Assembly: GCF_029813785.1 (NCBI RefSeq)
Contig: NZ_JARVKY010000004.1
Span: forward strand, 1-64,000
Origin: Streptomyces sp. DH41
GTDB lineage: Bacteria; Actinomycetota; Actinomycetes; Streptomycetales; Streptomycetaceae
Reading direction: 5' to 3'
Length of the DNA: 64,000 nt
Shown here: positions 9,401 through 16,906 of the stretch, piece by piece
Layout: the number at the start of each line of letters is the position of its first letter
Position numbering within the stretch: position 1 is the stretch's first letter
The notes under the pieces: generated by a model
Databases searched by the model: none
What the model was told of the DNA's origin: nothing
The model's input: only the letters and a program-made list of their open reading frames with translations
Translations under genes and position numbers: made by a program

Positions 9401-10460
9401 CTACGGAGTTCATCTGCTGGTCACCACCGCCCGCTGGGTGGAGTTGTCGTCCTCGGTGCGCGACCAGACCGGGACCCGGCTGGAGCTGCGGATGGGTGAT
9501 CCGATGGACTCGCAGATCGACTCCCGGAAGGCGGCGGCGATCCCGCGCAGTGCGGGGCGGGGCCTGACCTCCGACAAGCTGCACTACCTGTCGGCGCTGC
9601 CGCGGGTCGACGGGGTCGAGGACGCCGACGACCTCGCGGACGGTGTCGCGGGACTGGTCGCCGCGATCGGCGAGAACTGGACGGGGCCCACCGCCCCGCG
9701 GGTGCGGATGCTGCCGGCGAGGCTGCCGGTCGAGGAGCTGCCGGAGCCGGAGGGCGAGCACGGTCTGCGGATCGCCCTCGGTCTGGACGAGAACGAACTG
9801 GCTCCGGTGTGGCACGACTTCACCGAGAACCCGCACCTGATCGTGGTGGGCGACACGGAGAGCGGCAAGACGAATCTGCTGAAGCTGGTCGCGCGGGCCA
9901 TCACCGAGCGGTACACGCCGGCCGAGGCGCGGATCATGACGGTGGACTACCGGCGGGAGCTGGTGGAGAGCGTGCCCGAGGCGTACCGGCTCGGGCACGC
10001 CGTGTCCCTGGACATGTTGCGGGACCTGGTGGACGGGGCCGCGCGGGCGGTCAAGCAGCGGGTTCCGGGTGAGGACATCGCTCCGTCGCGGATGCGGCTG
10101 TGCGACTGGTGGCAGGGGCCGCGGCTGTTCATCCTGGTCGACGACTACGACATGGTGGGCGGCGGACCGATGACGCAGCCGTTCGCCCCGCTGCTGGACC
10201 ACCTGGCGCTGGGACACGAGGTGGGCCTGCATCTCGTCGTGGCCCGGTCGTCCGCGGGTGCCGGGCGTGGGCTCAACGAGGCGTTGTTGCGGAGGTTGCA
10301 GGAGGTCAACACACCTGGGCTGCTGATGTCGTGCCCGCCGAGTGAGGGGTACCTCTTCGGGAGCGTGAAGGGGCGGGAGCTGATTCCGGGGCGGGCGATC
10401 CGGATCGCCCGCCGTAAGACCTTGCAGGTGCAGACGGGACTTGTGGGGGACGCGTCGTGA
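6480..10460 (+). CDS. eccC: type VII secretion ATPase EccC (FtsK/SpoIIIE type)
   Basis: This 1326-residue motor protein has two transmembrane helices (about residues 40-60 and 68-88) followed by three tandem FtsK-like ATPase domains. The Walker A motifs are GATGSGKS near residue 482, GGPQSGKS near 838 and GDTESGKT near 1123. Acidic Walker B strands lie near 593 (VVVDEF), 942 (LAIDGW) and 1216 (ILVDDYD). It powers export and recognises the EsxB tail through its last ATPase domain. EccCa and EccCb are fused in one chain here, unlike mycobacterial ESX-1. The TTG at 6480 is preferred because GAGGAGG lies about 10 nt upstream; a GTG two codons in is the alternative. Confidence 0.96.
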   Translation: MSVILFRRPARRKGPEMPSGELSLQEPPTLPEVVPDSSAVWTYLPMALMSVSMMLMFMRPGMSRDSGGFIYIALGVMVIASAGMMLGQVMRRNGERKQRMKGERRDYLRYLRQTRRIVRASIVEQQRALAWRHPEPDALSSLVRSTRLWERRASDEDFAEVRMGVGDQRLAMKLTPLSTKPVEDLEPLSAHALRGFTRAYSTVRDQPIAIYLRAWSKVLFRGDEERIRAQTRALLAQLAVFHSPDDLWIALCVSDERRAEWEWAKWLPHSLHRHEEDGAGPARMIASAFTELENLLGAEFLERPGADPDAVPGREEPYTVVVIDGCTVPTGHRFDGHGFRNAVVLDLTGALAWKPGRTTLRLEVDESGVALVRTDRDRKEQSTVLGRPDRLGTVGALALARLLAPYRMSVGGDDSKPLANDVELTSLLNIPDLHRHDPATLWGRSTGSARLRVPIAVSGEGRPVELDIKESAQGGTGPHGMLIGATGSGKSELLRTLVLGLALTNSSETLNFVLVDFKGGATFLGLDELPHTSAVITNLADEVALVARMQDALHGELIRRQELLRAAGNHTSALEYEKARQSGAPLQPLPSLFVVVDEFSELLASHRDFMELFVMIGRLGRSLGVHLLLASQRLDEGRMHQLESHLSYRIGLRTFSAMESRGVLGVPDAYELPAQPGAGFLKSGVDALTRFRAAYVSGPYQRRRAVVQAQVARQVVPWTAEWVVPRASAGPDPAGEPDEPEPEGEGGGETLLSVALDRLRGSGPPAHQVWLPPLGRPATLDQILPPLAPDPRYGLTTADWPLRGRLTVPVGVVDRPFDQLRDLLTVDLSAAGGHVAVAGGPQSGKSTLLRTLITALALTHTPREVQFYCLDFGGGTLAALDELPHVSGVAARVDTERVGRTIAEVTTLLARRERFFLEHGIDSMPTYRRRRAAGEFPDEPHGDVFLAIDGWATVRQDFDRHIPTFNALAARGLNYGVHLLVTTARWVELSSSVRDQTGTRLELRMGDPMDSQIDSRKAAAIPRSAGRGLTSDKLHYLSALPRVDGVEDADDLADGVAGLVAAIGENWTGPTAPRVRMLPARLPVEELPEPEGEHGLRIALGLDENELAPVWHDFTENPHLIVVGDTESGKTNLLKLVARAITERYTPAEARIMTVDYRRELVESVPEAYRLGHAVSLDMLRDLVDGAARAVKQRVPGEDIAPSRMRLCDWWQGPRLFILVDDYDMVGGGPMTQPFAPLLDHLALGHEVGLHLVVARSSAGAGRGLNEALLRRLQEVNTPGLLMSCPPSEGYLFGSVKGRELIPGRAIRIARRKTLQVQTGLVGDAS

Positions 10461-10510
10461 CGCGCCCGCGGCCGGGCCGGCGCCTCGTGAGACCGGCCGT
10501 CCGTGAAGGT

Positions 10511-10542
10511 GCCTCCCCGGTCTCTCAGGTACTTGGGGAGGC
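10511..10542 (+). terminator. probable eccC terminator hairpin
   Basis: The inverted repeat GCCTCCCC (10511-10518) / GGGGAGGC (10535-10542) has a 16-nt loop and lies 50 bp after the eccC stop. There is no U tract, as is usual in Streptomyces. The wide loop lowers certainty. Confidence 0.4.
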
Positions 10543-10579
10543 GCGAGGGGCCGCGGTCACGGGGGCGGTGTGGTTACGG

Positions 10580-10769
10580 CTAGGGGGTGTCGTTCGGATC
10601 AGGTCGGCTCCAGGAAACGGCGCCTTGCAGCGGAGCCGAGCGGGGTCTGGTGCGTGCGGCTGCAAGGCGGAGGGGGGCGACAGGGCGGAGCCCTGGCAAC
10701 CGACGACAACGCCGCAGCTGTGCGTGCCGGGCCCCGCGACCCCGGCAAGATCCAAACGACACCCCCTAG
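10580..10769. mobile_element. MITE-like non-coding element with 21-bp inverted ends
   Basis: The outer 21 bp at 10580-10600 and 10749-10769 are inverted copies matching at 20 of 21 positions, and both ends finish in CTAG. The interior of about 150 bp is non-coding and rich in internal stems: CGCCTTGCAGC pairs with GCTGCAAGGCG, and CAGGGC pairs with GCCCTG. This is the layout of a miniature inverted-repeat transposable element or a structured intergenic repeat. No transposase is present in the window. The right end overlaps the last codon of mycP, whose TAG stop is the CTAG of the element. With the 3' flank of eccC it fills the 305-bp gap between the two genes. Confidence 0.6.
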
Positions 10770-12004
10770 GGAGCTGTGGGGGGCCGCCAGCCCCTGGTTC
10801 TGCCTCGGGGGACGACCGCGGCGAGGGCCGCGAGGAGGAGGACCGTTGCCAGGCCCACGGCTGCGATCGTCAAGGAGCGGTTGTGGGGGGTGGGGTCGGC
10901 CGGGGGCGGCATCTGTGCGGGGGCAGGTGTCGGCGCGGGTGCCTGTGTGCGGTCCTGGAGGAGGGACAGGGCGGCGTACGGGTCCAGGCGGGGGGTGTCC
11001 GACGGGTAGGCGGTGTCGAGGAGCCGGCGGGCGACCTCCTCCGCCGTGAGGTCGGGATGGTAGGCGCGTACGAGTGCGGCGGCGCCCGCGACGCCCGCGG
11101 CGGCCAGCGAGGCACCGGAACCGATGTAGTGGCCGGAGCCCTCGGGGCCGACGCTGACCATCGCGCTGCCGGGCGCGGACAGGTCGGGCTCGTGGGCGGG
11201 CGGCGCGTTCTCCTGTCGTACGCCGCCGGGCCCGAAGTCCACGACGGCGAGGGCGCCGGGCGCGGCGGCCGGCCAGTACGGGCCTTCCGGCATCTCACCG
11301 TCGGGTCCTCGCTGCTCGCGGGGCACGGCGTCCGGGGCGGCGGGGGCGACGACCAGTGCGCCGCGCCGGGTGGCGTGGGCGACGGCCGCGGTGAGTTCGG
11401 CCTTGCCGGTGCGCAGCGCCTGGCCGACGTAGATGATCCGAGCGCCGCGGTCCGCCGCCGTCCGGATGCCGGCGGCCACGCGTTCCACGGACGGGACTCC
11501 GCGGTCGTCGGTGCCGGCCAGGGCGAGGATCTCCGCCTGCGGGGCGACCCCGGTGATGCCGCTGCCCTTCTCCGGAGCGGCGGCGATCAGGCCGGCGGCG
11601 AACGTGCCGTGGCCCACGCAGTCCTCGTCCGCGCCGTCGACGGCCGTCACCCTGCCGGACAGGCTGGGGACTCCGGTGGCGACACCGGTGTCGACCACCG
11701 CGACGGTCACCCCGCCACCGCCCGAGATCCGCTGGGCCCGGGTCAGTCCGAGCGCCGCCTGCGACCACGCCGCTCCGGTGGCCGTCTGCCCCGAGGCACC
11801 GGTGCAGGGGTTGCCCTCGCCGAGCCGGACGGGCAGCGGGGGCAGCAGCGTGGCTCCCGGACCGTCGGCACCGGGACTCCCCGAGGGCGCGTCCGACGCG
11901 ACCGGGGCTGCGGGGAGGGCGAGCGCCGGCCCGCCCGTGACCGGCAGGACCACGGCGATCGCCAGCGCGAGGACCGCACTCCGACTCTTCATGACATTCC
12001 GCAT
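10766..12004 (-). CDS. mycP: mycosin-type subtilisin protease of the T7SS locus
   Basis: This protein of about 412 residues has a signal peptide (MKSRS followed by a hydrophobic run). It has an S8 subtilisin domain and a C-terminal transmembrane helix with a basic stop-transfer segment (near residues 380-405), the usual mycosin layout. The catalytic triad is visible: Asp in VVDTG (near 103), His in GHGTFAAG (near 132) and Ser in GSGASLAAAG (near 297). The Ser motif replaces the common GTSFAAP with GASLAAA. ATGs at 12013, 12004 and 11992 are all possible and none has a strong ribosome binding site. The Pro-rich linker before the membrane helix is long. The gene ends inside the inverted end of the neighbouring repeat element. 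Confidence 0.9.
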   Translation of the reverse strand: MRNVMKSRSAVLALAIAVVLPVTGGPALALPAAPVASDAPSGSPGADGPGATLLPPLPVRLGEGNPCTGASGQTATGAAWSQAALGLTRAQRISGGGGVTVAVVDTGVATGVPSLSGRVTAVDGADEDCVGHGTFAAGLIAAAPEKGSGITGVAPQAEILALAGTDDRGVPSVERVAAGIRTAADRGARIIYVGQALRTGKAELTAAVAHATRRGALVVAPAAPDAVPREQRGPDGEMPEGPYWPAAAPGALAVVDFGPGGVRQENAPPAHEPDLSAPGSAMVSVGPEGSGHYIGSGASLAAAGVAGAAALVRAYHPDLTAEEVARRLLDTAYPSDTPRLDPYAALSLLQDRTQAPAPTPAPAQMPPPADPTPHNRSLTIAAVGLATVLLLAALAAVVPRGRTRGWRPPTAP

Positions 12005-12078
12005 AAGCCGCATGATATGCACACAAGATGTACGGCGCACAACGCCAACTACCGCAGCAGCACAAGGAGGTTCGAGGC

Positions 12079-15000
12079 GTGGCACGGCAAATACTCACGG
12101 TCGGCCCGGAACGGTCGGACGGCTACCAGACGATCGGTGAGGCACTGGCCCAGGCCCGCACCGGTGCGGTGATCCGGGTCCGCCCCGGCCGCTACGCCGA
12201 GAACCTCGTCATCCGGCACCGGGTGACGATCGTCGGCGAGGGCGAGCCGGGCACCGTCGAGCTCTGCCCGCGGGACGGCACCGCCGTCACCCTCATGGCC
12301 GACGCCGTCATGCTCAGCGCCCTGACCCTCCGGGGCCGCGACAAGGAGGCCGCGGTCGTGGACGTACCGGCGGGGCAGGCAGCGCTCGACGGATGCACCG
12401 TGACCGGTGCCGGATGGACGGCGCTGCTGGTTCGCGGCAAGGGCTCACTGGCCGCCCGCGGTTGCCGGATCGGCAACCCCGGCGGCGCCGGACTCGTCGA
12501 CTCCTCGGAGGCCGAAAGCATCGTCGAGGACTGCGTGTTCGAGAACTTCGGCACCTCCGCGGTCGTCATCGGCGAGTCGGCCGGACCCCTGATCCGCGAC
12601 TGCCGCATCCGGGGCGCGCGGGCCAACGGGGTCCTGGCGAGCGGCGAGGCCCGGGGGACCTTGGAGGGCTGCGACATCTCCGGCACCGACAAGCCGGCCA
12701 TCGCCCTGGAGGGTCACAGCTCGACGCGCGTGCTGCGGTGCGCCGTGCACCACACCTCGGTGGGTCTGCTGGTGACCAGCATGTCCCGCCCGGAGATCGA
12801 GGGGACCTCCTTCGAGTCCATCGCGCAGAGCGGCGTCGTCATCTCCGGCGGGGCCGACCCGGTGCTGCGCGGGTGTGTCACCCGGCGGACCAAGAACAGC
12901 GGGCTGCTCGTCCTGGACCGCTCGCGCGGAACCCTGGAGAGTTGCTCGTTCCAGGGCTCCACCGAGGCCGCCGTGCGGGTCGTCGAGGGCAGCGCCCCGC
13001 TGCTGCGGGACACCGTGGTGAGCGACTGCGCCGACACCGCCGGAGCGGTGCAGCTCGCGGACGACTCCACCGCCGAGTTCGAACGCCTGGAGGTCCTGGA
13101 CGCGGCCGGCGTCGGCATCTCGGTGCGCTCCGCCGCCGACCCCCTGCTGCGCCGTGCCCGGGTCACCGGCGCCGGCGGCCACGGCATCGAGTTCACCGAC
13201 GACGGCCGCGGCCGCCTCGAGCACTGCGAGATCGAGTCCGCCGGCGGCTGCGCGCTGCACATCGACGACGACTCCGACCCCGAGATCAGCGACACCACCG
13301 TGAGCTCGGCCGCCCGCTCGGGCCTGCTCGTCGGCGAACGCGGCCGGGGCACTCTGCGGGACTGCGAGATCGGTGACAGCGCCGACGCCGGGGTCGGTGT
13401 GCGGGACGGCGCGGAGATCACCCTGGAGCGGGTCCGGGTGCATGGCTCGCGGGCCCACGGCGTCCAGGTGTCGCACGGCGGCCGGGCCGTCCTCAACGCC
13501 TGCGAGATCACCGGGAGCACGGGCGACGGCGTACGGGTCGACAGCGCCGAACCGGTGGACGTCACCCGGTGCGTGGTACGCGACAACCGCGGCGCGGGAC
13601 TGCGCCAGAGCCGCGCGAGCGAGCGGCTCACGGTCGAGCTGCTGACCAGCGCGGACAACGGCCTGCCGGACAGCTGGGGCGAGTCGGCCGGCACGGCCGG
13701 CGAGGAAGGCGTCCCCGGCGGGTCCGGCAAGGAGCAGGAGCCCGAGGGGCCGCTGGCCGCGCTGGAGGCACTCGTCGGTCTGGAGAACGTCAAGCACCAG
13801 GTGCACACTCTGGTCAACCTGAACCAGCTCGCGGAGCGCCGGCGCCGGCTCGGCATGCCGGTCCCGTCGATGAGCCGGCACCTGATCTTCGCGGGGCCGC
13901 CCGGCACCGGCAAGACCACCGTCGCCCGCCTCTACGGCAGCATCCTCGCGGACCTGGGCGTGCTCAGGAGCGGACACCTGGTCGAGGTCGCCCGCGCCGA
14001 CCTGGTCGCACAGGTCATCGGCGGTACGGCCATCAAGACCACCGAGGCGTTCAACAGTGCGCTGGGCGGAGTGCTGTTCATCGACGAGGCCTACACCCTC
14101 ACCGTCGAGGGAACGTCCAACGACTTCGGCCGCGAGGCCGTCGACACCCTGCTGAAACTCATGGAGGACCACCGCGAAGACGTGGTCGTGGTGGCGGCCG
14201 GCTACTCCGAGCAGATGGAGTCGTTCCTGTCCGCCAACCCGGGTCTCGCCTCCCGGTTCACCCGCACCATCGAGTTCGGCAACTACGCGGTGGAGGAACT
14301 GGTGACGATCACAGAAAGCCTCTGCCACCGCCACCAGTTCGAGCTCGGGCCGCTGACCCGGGAGGCCCTGGCCGTACGCTTCGAGCAGATGACCCGCGAC
14401 GCGACCTTCGGCAACGGCCGCGCGGCCCGCGGCGTGTTCGAGGACATGGTGGACCGGCAGGCGTTCCGGCTCGCGGCCATGACCGACCCGGCGGAGAACG
14501 ACCTCACGCTGCTCCTGCCGCAGGATGTCGGCGACGCGGAGGCGGCGGCCGTCGGCGGGACGGCGCAGGACGCCGACGACGCGTCCGACCCGATGGCCGA
14601 ACTCACCGCCATGGTGGGGCTCGCGGCCGTCAAGCGGGAGGTCGCCGACCTGGTCAGTCTGCTGACCAACGCCCGGCAGCGGATCGCGGCGGGACTGCCC
14701 GCCCCCCGGATCAGCAACCACCTCGTCTTCAGCGGGCCGCCCGGCACCGGCAAGACCACCGTCGCCCGGCTGTACGCCAGGCTCCTGCACTCACTCGGGG
14801 TACTCCCCCGCGACTTTCTGGTGGAGGTGGCGCGGGCGGACCTGGTGGGCCAGTACGTCGGCCACACCGCCCAGCGCACCAAGGACGTCTTCACCAGCGC
14901 GCTGGGCGGGGTGCTGTTCATCGACGAGGCCTACACCCTCACCCCCGAGGGCTCGTCCAACGACTTCGGCCGCGAAGCCGTCGACACCCTGCTGAAACTC

Positions 15001-15402
15001 ATGGAGGACCACCGCGACGAGATCGTGGTCGTCGTCGCCGGGTACACCGAGGAGATGGAGCGCTTCCTCGCCTCCAACCCCGGCCTGACGTCCCGGTTCT
15101 CCAAGTTCGTACGCTTCGAGGACTACAGCACGGACGAACTGGTCACCATCGTGTCCCGGCACGCCGCCGCCTCCGGGTACGAGTGCGCCGACGCCACCGC
15201 CGAGGCGCTGCGCGCCCATGTGGACGCCATCCCGCGCGACCGGTCCTTCGGCAACGCGCGGCTCGCCCGGCAGTTGCTGGAGACGATGATGACGAGCCAG
15301 GCCCGCCGGCTGGGCGGGCTGAGTTCGCCGAGTCTCGCCGACCTCACGACGCTGTTGCCGGAGGACCTGCCGCCGGCACGGCGGCGGGAGGCCGCCCTGT
15401 GA
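12079..15402 (+). CDS. right-handed beta-helix protein fused to two EccA-like AAA+ domains
   Basis: The GTG at 12079 has AAGGAGG 8 nt upstream and gives 1107 residues. Residues 1 to about 530 are a pectate-lyase-like right-handed beta-helix, seen as roughly 20 short repeats of the type G-x-L-x-x-C-x-I/V. After an acidic linker come two tandem AAA+ modules of the CbxX/CfxQ (EccA) family. Both carry GPPGTGKTT (near 606 and 886) and LFIDEAYT (near 666 and 945), and they are close copies of each other. EccA is the cytosolic AAA+ protein of mycobacterial ESX systems, where the N-terminal half is a TPR domain. Here a beta-helix takes that place and the AAA+ module is doubled. It is divergent from mycP with less than 80 bp between starts. 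Confidence 0.9.
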   Translation: MARQILTVGPERSDGYQTIGEALAQARTGAVIRVRPGRYAENLVIRHRVTIVGEGEPGTVELCPRDGTAVTLMADAVMLSALTLRGRDKEAAVVDVPAGQAALDGCTVTGAGWTALLVRGKGSLAARGCRIGNPGGAGLVDSSEAESIVEDCVFENFGTSAVVIGESAGPLIRDCRIRGARANGVLASGEARGTLEGCDISGTDKPAIALEGHSSTRVLRCAVHHTSVGLLVTSMSRPEIEGTSFESIAQSGVVISGGADPVLRGCVTRRTKNSGLLVLDRSRGTLESCSFQGSTEAAVRVVEGSAPLLRDTVVSDCADTAGAVQLADDSTAEFERLEVLDAAGVGISVRSAADPLLRRARVTGAGGHGIEFTDDGRGRLEHCEIESAGGCALHIDDDSDPEISDTTVSSAARSGLLVGERGRGTLRDCEIGDSADAGVGVRDGAEITLERVRVHGSRAHGVQVSHGGRAVLNACEITGSTGDGVRVDSAEPVDVTRCVVRDNRGAGLRQSRASERLTVELLTSADNGLPDSWGESAGTAGEEGVPGGSGKEQEPEGPLAALEALVGLENVKHQVHTLVNLNQLAERRRRLGMPVPSMSRHLIFAGPPGTGKTTVARLYGSILADLGVLRSGHLVEVARADLVAQVIGGTAIKTTEAFNSALGGVLFIDEAYTLTVEGTSNDFGREAVDTLLKLMEDHREDVVVVAAGYSEQMESFLSANPGLASRFTRTIEFGNYAVEELVTITESLCHRHQFELGPLTREALAVRFEQMTRDATFGNGRAARGVFEDMVDRQAFRLAAMTDPAENDLTLLLPQDVGDAEAAAVGGTAQDADDASDPMAELTAMVGLAAVKREVADLVSLLTNARQRIAAGLPAPRISNHLVFSGPPGTGKTTVARLYARLLHSLGVLPRDFLVEVARADLVGQYVGHTAQRTKDVFTSALGGVLFIDEAYTLTPEGSSNDFGREAVDTLLKLMEDHRDEIVVVVAGYTEEMERFLASNPGLTSRFSKFVRFEDYSTDELVTIVSRHAAASGYECADATAEALRAHVDAIPRDRSFGNARLARQLLETMMTSQARRLGGLSSPSLADLTTLLPEDLPPARRREAAL

Positions 15403-15411
15403 CGTCCTGAA

Positions 15412-15449
15412 GGCGAACGCCCGCCGGTTCACACCGGCGGGCGTTCGCC
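15412..15449. terminator. strong bidirectional terminator hairpin
   Basis: A perfect 17-bp stem (15412-15428 with 15433-15449) and 4-nt loop lie between the stop of the beta-helix/AAA+ gene and the stop of the convergent ChW-like gene. Its position suits termination of both transcripts. Confidence 0.85.
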
Positions 15450-15481
15450 GCGCTGCCGCGCTCACACGGTGAACGCGCCAC

Positions 15482-16843
15482 TCACACGGTGAACCTGACG
15501 GCTTCCAGCCAGAGGTGCGCTTCCGTCGTCCCGCCGAAGATCCAGCCCTTGGGCGACTCGCATGCCAGGCCGCCCCAGTCTCGATTGCCGAGTTTGTGGT
15601 TCTGGCAGACGTTGCCCGACTTGACACCTATCGTGAAGCCGCTGAGGTTCGGCGCGTTCGAGGCGGCACTGCCCAGCGTCAGATCCGTCCCGTCGGCCGC
15701 GCCCGACCACTCGGACGTCCATCCGTCCTTCTGGACGAACTCGTTGCCGTTCACCCTCTGCGCGTTGACCACCGCGACGTTGATGGCGGTGATGGGCCGC
15801 CCGTTGCCCTCCTGGCCCGCCGTGGCCCCGTCACACACGGGAGCCGTCCAGCCGGCGCCCTTCACGTGGACCCGGTAGCAGATGTGCCGGCCGGGGTTCG
15901 ACGCGGCCAGCCGCTGGACGGCGTAGGCGGCGGTGTTCGGCGGGAGCACGGGAGCCTTGTGCTCCTTGACGCGGGGCGCCTCCTCCTTCTTGATCCGGGG
16001 CTCCGCCTTCTTCGTCACCGCCTCGGCCGGCTCGGCGACCGGCGCCGGACTCCGCACCGGGTCGGGCTTCTCGACTACCGGGCTCGGCTTGGCGGACGGC
16101 TTCTCCGTCGAGGGCTCCGGAGTGGGCTTTGCCGGGGCGTAGTCCCCCTTCGGCACCTCCAGGGGCTCCTCCTCCAGCAACGTGTCGGACCCGGCGGCCA
16201 CCGCCACGCTGTCCTTCTTCTGCCGCGAGTCGTCCGTGGCCCAGATCAGCAAGGGCACCGCGAGGAGGACGACGCCCGCGATGCCGGCGGCGGCGAGCAG
16301 GGGTTTCTTCGGGTTCCCGGACGGCGGTCCGTCCGCACCGGCGCCACCGGCGGCGGTTCCGGCGGCGGCGGTTCCGGCGGCGGCGGTTCCGACGGCGGCG
16401 GTTCCGGCGGCGGCGGTTCCGGCGGCGGCGGTTCCGGCGGCCGAGCCGACCCCTTCGGCTCTGCCGACCCCTTCGGCCTCGGCGTCCGGGGCCGCCCGAC
16501 CGGCGGTGGCCGGCTCGGCGGCGCTCTCGCTCTCCGCCTCCGACCGCTGTCGTGAGGCGGACGCGCCGGACACGGCGGCCGTTCCCCCGCCGGCACCACC
16601 CGTGGTGGCGGGCTGCTCGGGAGCCGCCTCGCGCTCGGCGGTGTCCGGGGCGGGTCGGGCCGACCGGGCCCCTCCCCCGGCGCCGCCCTCGTCCGGCTCG
16701 GGCGCGGCCGTACGCCGTGCGGCCGGTGCCAGCATCGAGCCCGGGTCGGCCGCCGCCGATCCGAGGGAGACGGCCCTGCGGACGGACGAGCCGCCCGTGC
16801 CGTCTGGCCCCTCGGCGGCGGGCGGCTTCTTCTGGCTTGCCAT
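15482..16843 (-). CDS. membrane-anchored protein with C-terminal ChW-like repeats
   Basis: This 453-residue protein has an ATG at 16843 with AAGGAG upstream. Residues 1-180 are a disordered Ala/Gly/Pro/Glu tail containing the pentapeptide repeat TAAAG/TAAVG. One transmembrane helix (about 183-206) follows, then a Pro/Lys/Glu-rich stalk. From residue 320 to the end there are about three repeats resembling the clostridial hydrophobic, conserved-Trp (ChW) fold. The first reads VHVKGAGWTAP followed by DGATAGQEG, and paired Cys residues are present. The topology predicts a cytosolic disordered tail and an exported ChW-like domain that may bind cell wall or protein partners. It ends at the convergent terminator, and its cluster position suggests a T7SS accessory. 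Function is not established. Confidence 0.72.
   Translation of the reverse strand: MASQKKPPAAEGPDGTGGSSVRRAVSLGSAAADPGSMLAPAARRTAAPEPDEGGAGGGARSARPAPDTAEREAAPEQPATTGGAGGGTAAVSGASASRQRSEAESESAAEPATAGRAAPDAEAEGVGRAEGVGSAAGTAAAGTAAAGTAAVGTAAAGTAAAGTAAGGAGADGPPSGNPKKPLLAAAGIAGVVLLAVPLLIWATDDSRQKKDSVAVAAGSDTLLEEEPLEVPKGDYAPAKPTPEPSTEKPSAKPSPVVEKPDPVRSPAPVAEPAEAVTKKAEPRIKKEEAPRVKEHKAPVLPPNTAAYAVQRLAASNPGRHICYRVHVKGAGWTAPVCDGATAGQEGNGRPITAINVAVVNAQRVNGNEFVQKDGWTSEWSGAADGTDLTLGSAASNAPNLSGFTIGVKSGNVCQNHKLGNRDWGGLACESPKGWIFGGTTEAHLWLEAVRFTV
16341..16445. repeat. 15-bp coding tandem repeat
   Basis: GGTTCC recurs every 15 bp at 16355, 16370, 16385, 16400, 16415 and 16430. Each unit encodes the pentapeptide TAAAG/TAAVG on the minus strand in the cytosolic tail of the ChW-like protein. 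One unit carries a substitution. Confidence 0.9.
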
Positions 16844-16906
16844 CGTTCTCCTTGATCTGTGTGGGACTGCGGGGCGATGGGTGGTCGTTCGACGCGGCCC
16901 CGCTCG

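Noticed and set aside
7755..10232. 825-codon minus-strand frame inside eccC
   Set aside because: It is the shadow of a GC-rich coding frame: the product is Arg/Gln/His/Gly-rich and eccC is complete on the other strand.
12445..14790. 781-codon minus-strand frame within the beta-helix/AAA+ gene
   Set aside because: The sense strand encodes clear beta-helix and AAA+ motifs; the antisense product is low-complexity.
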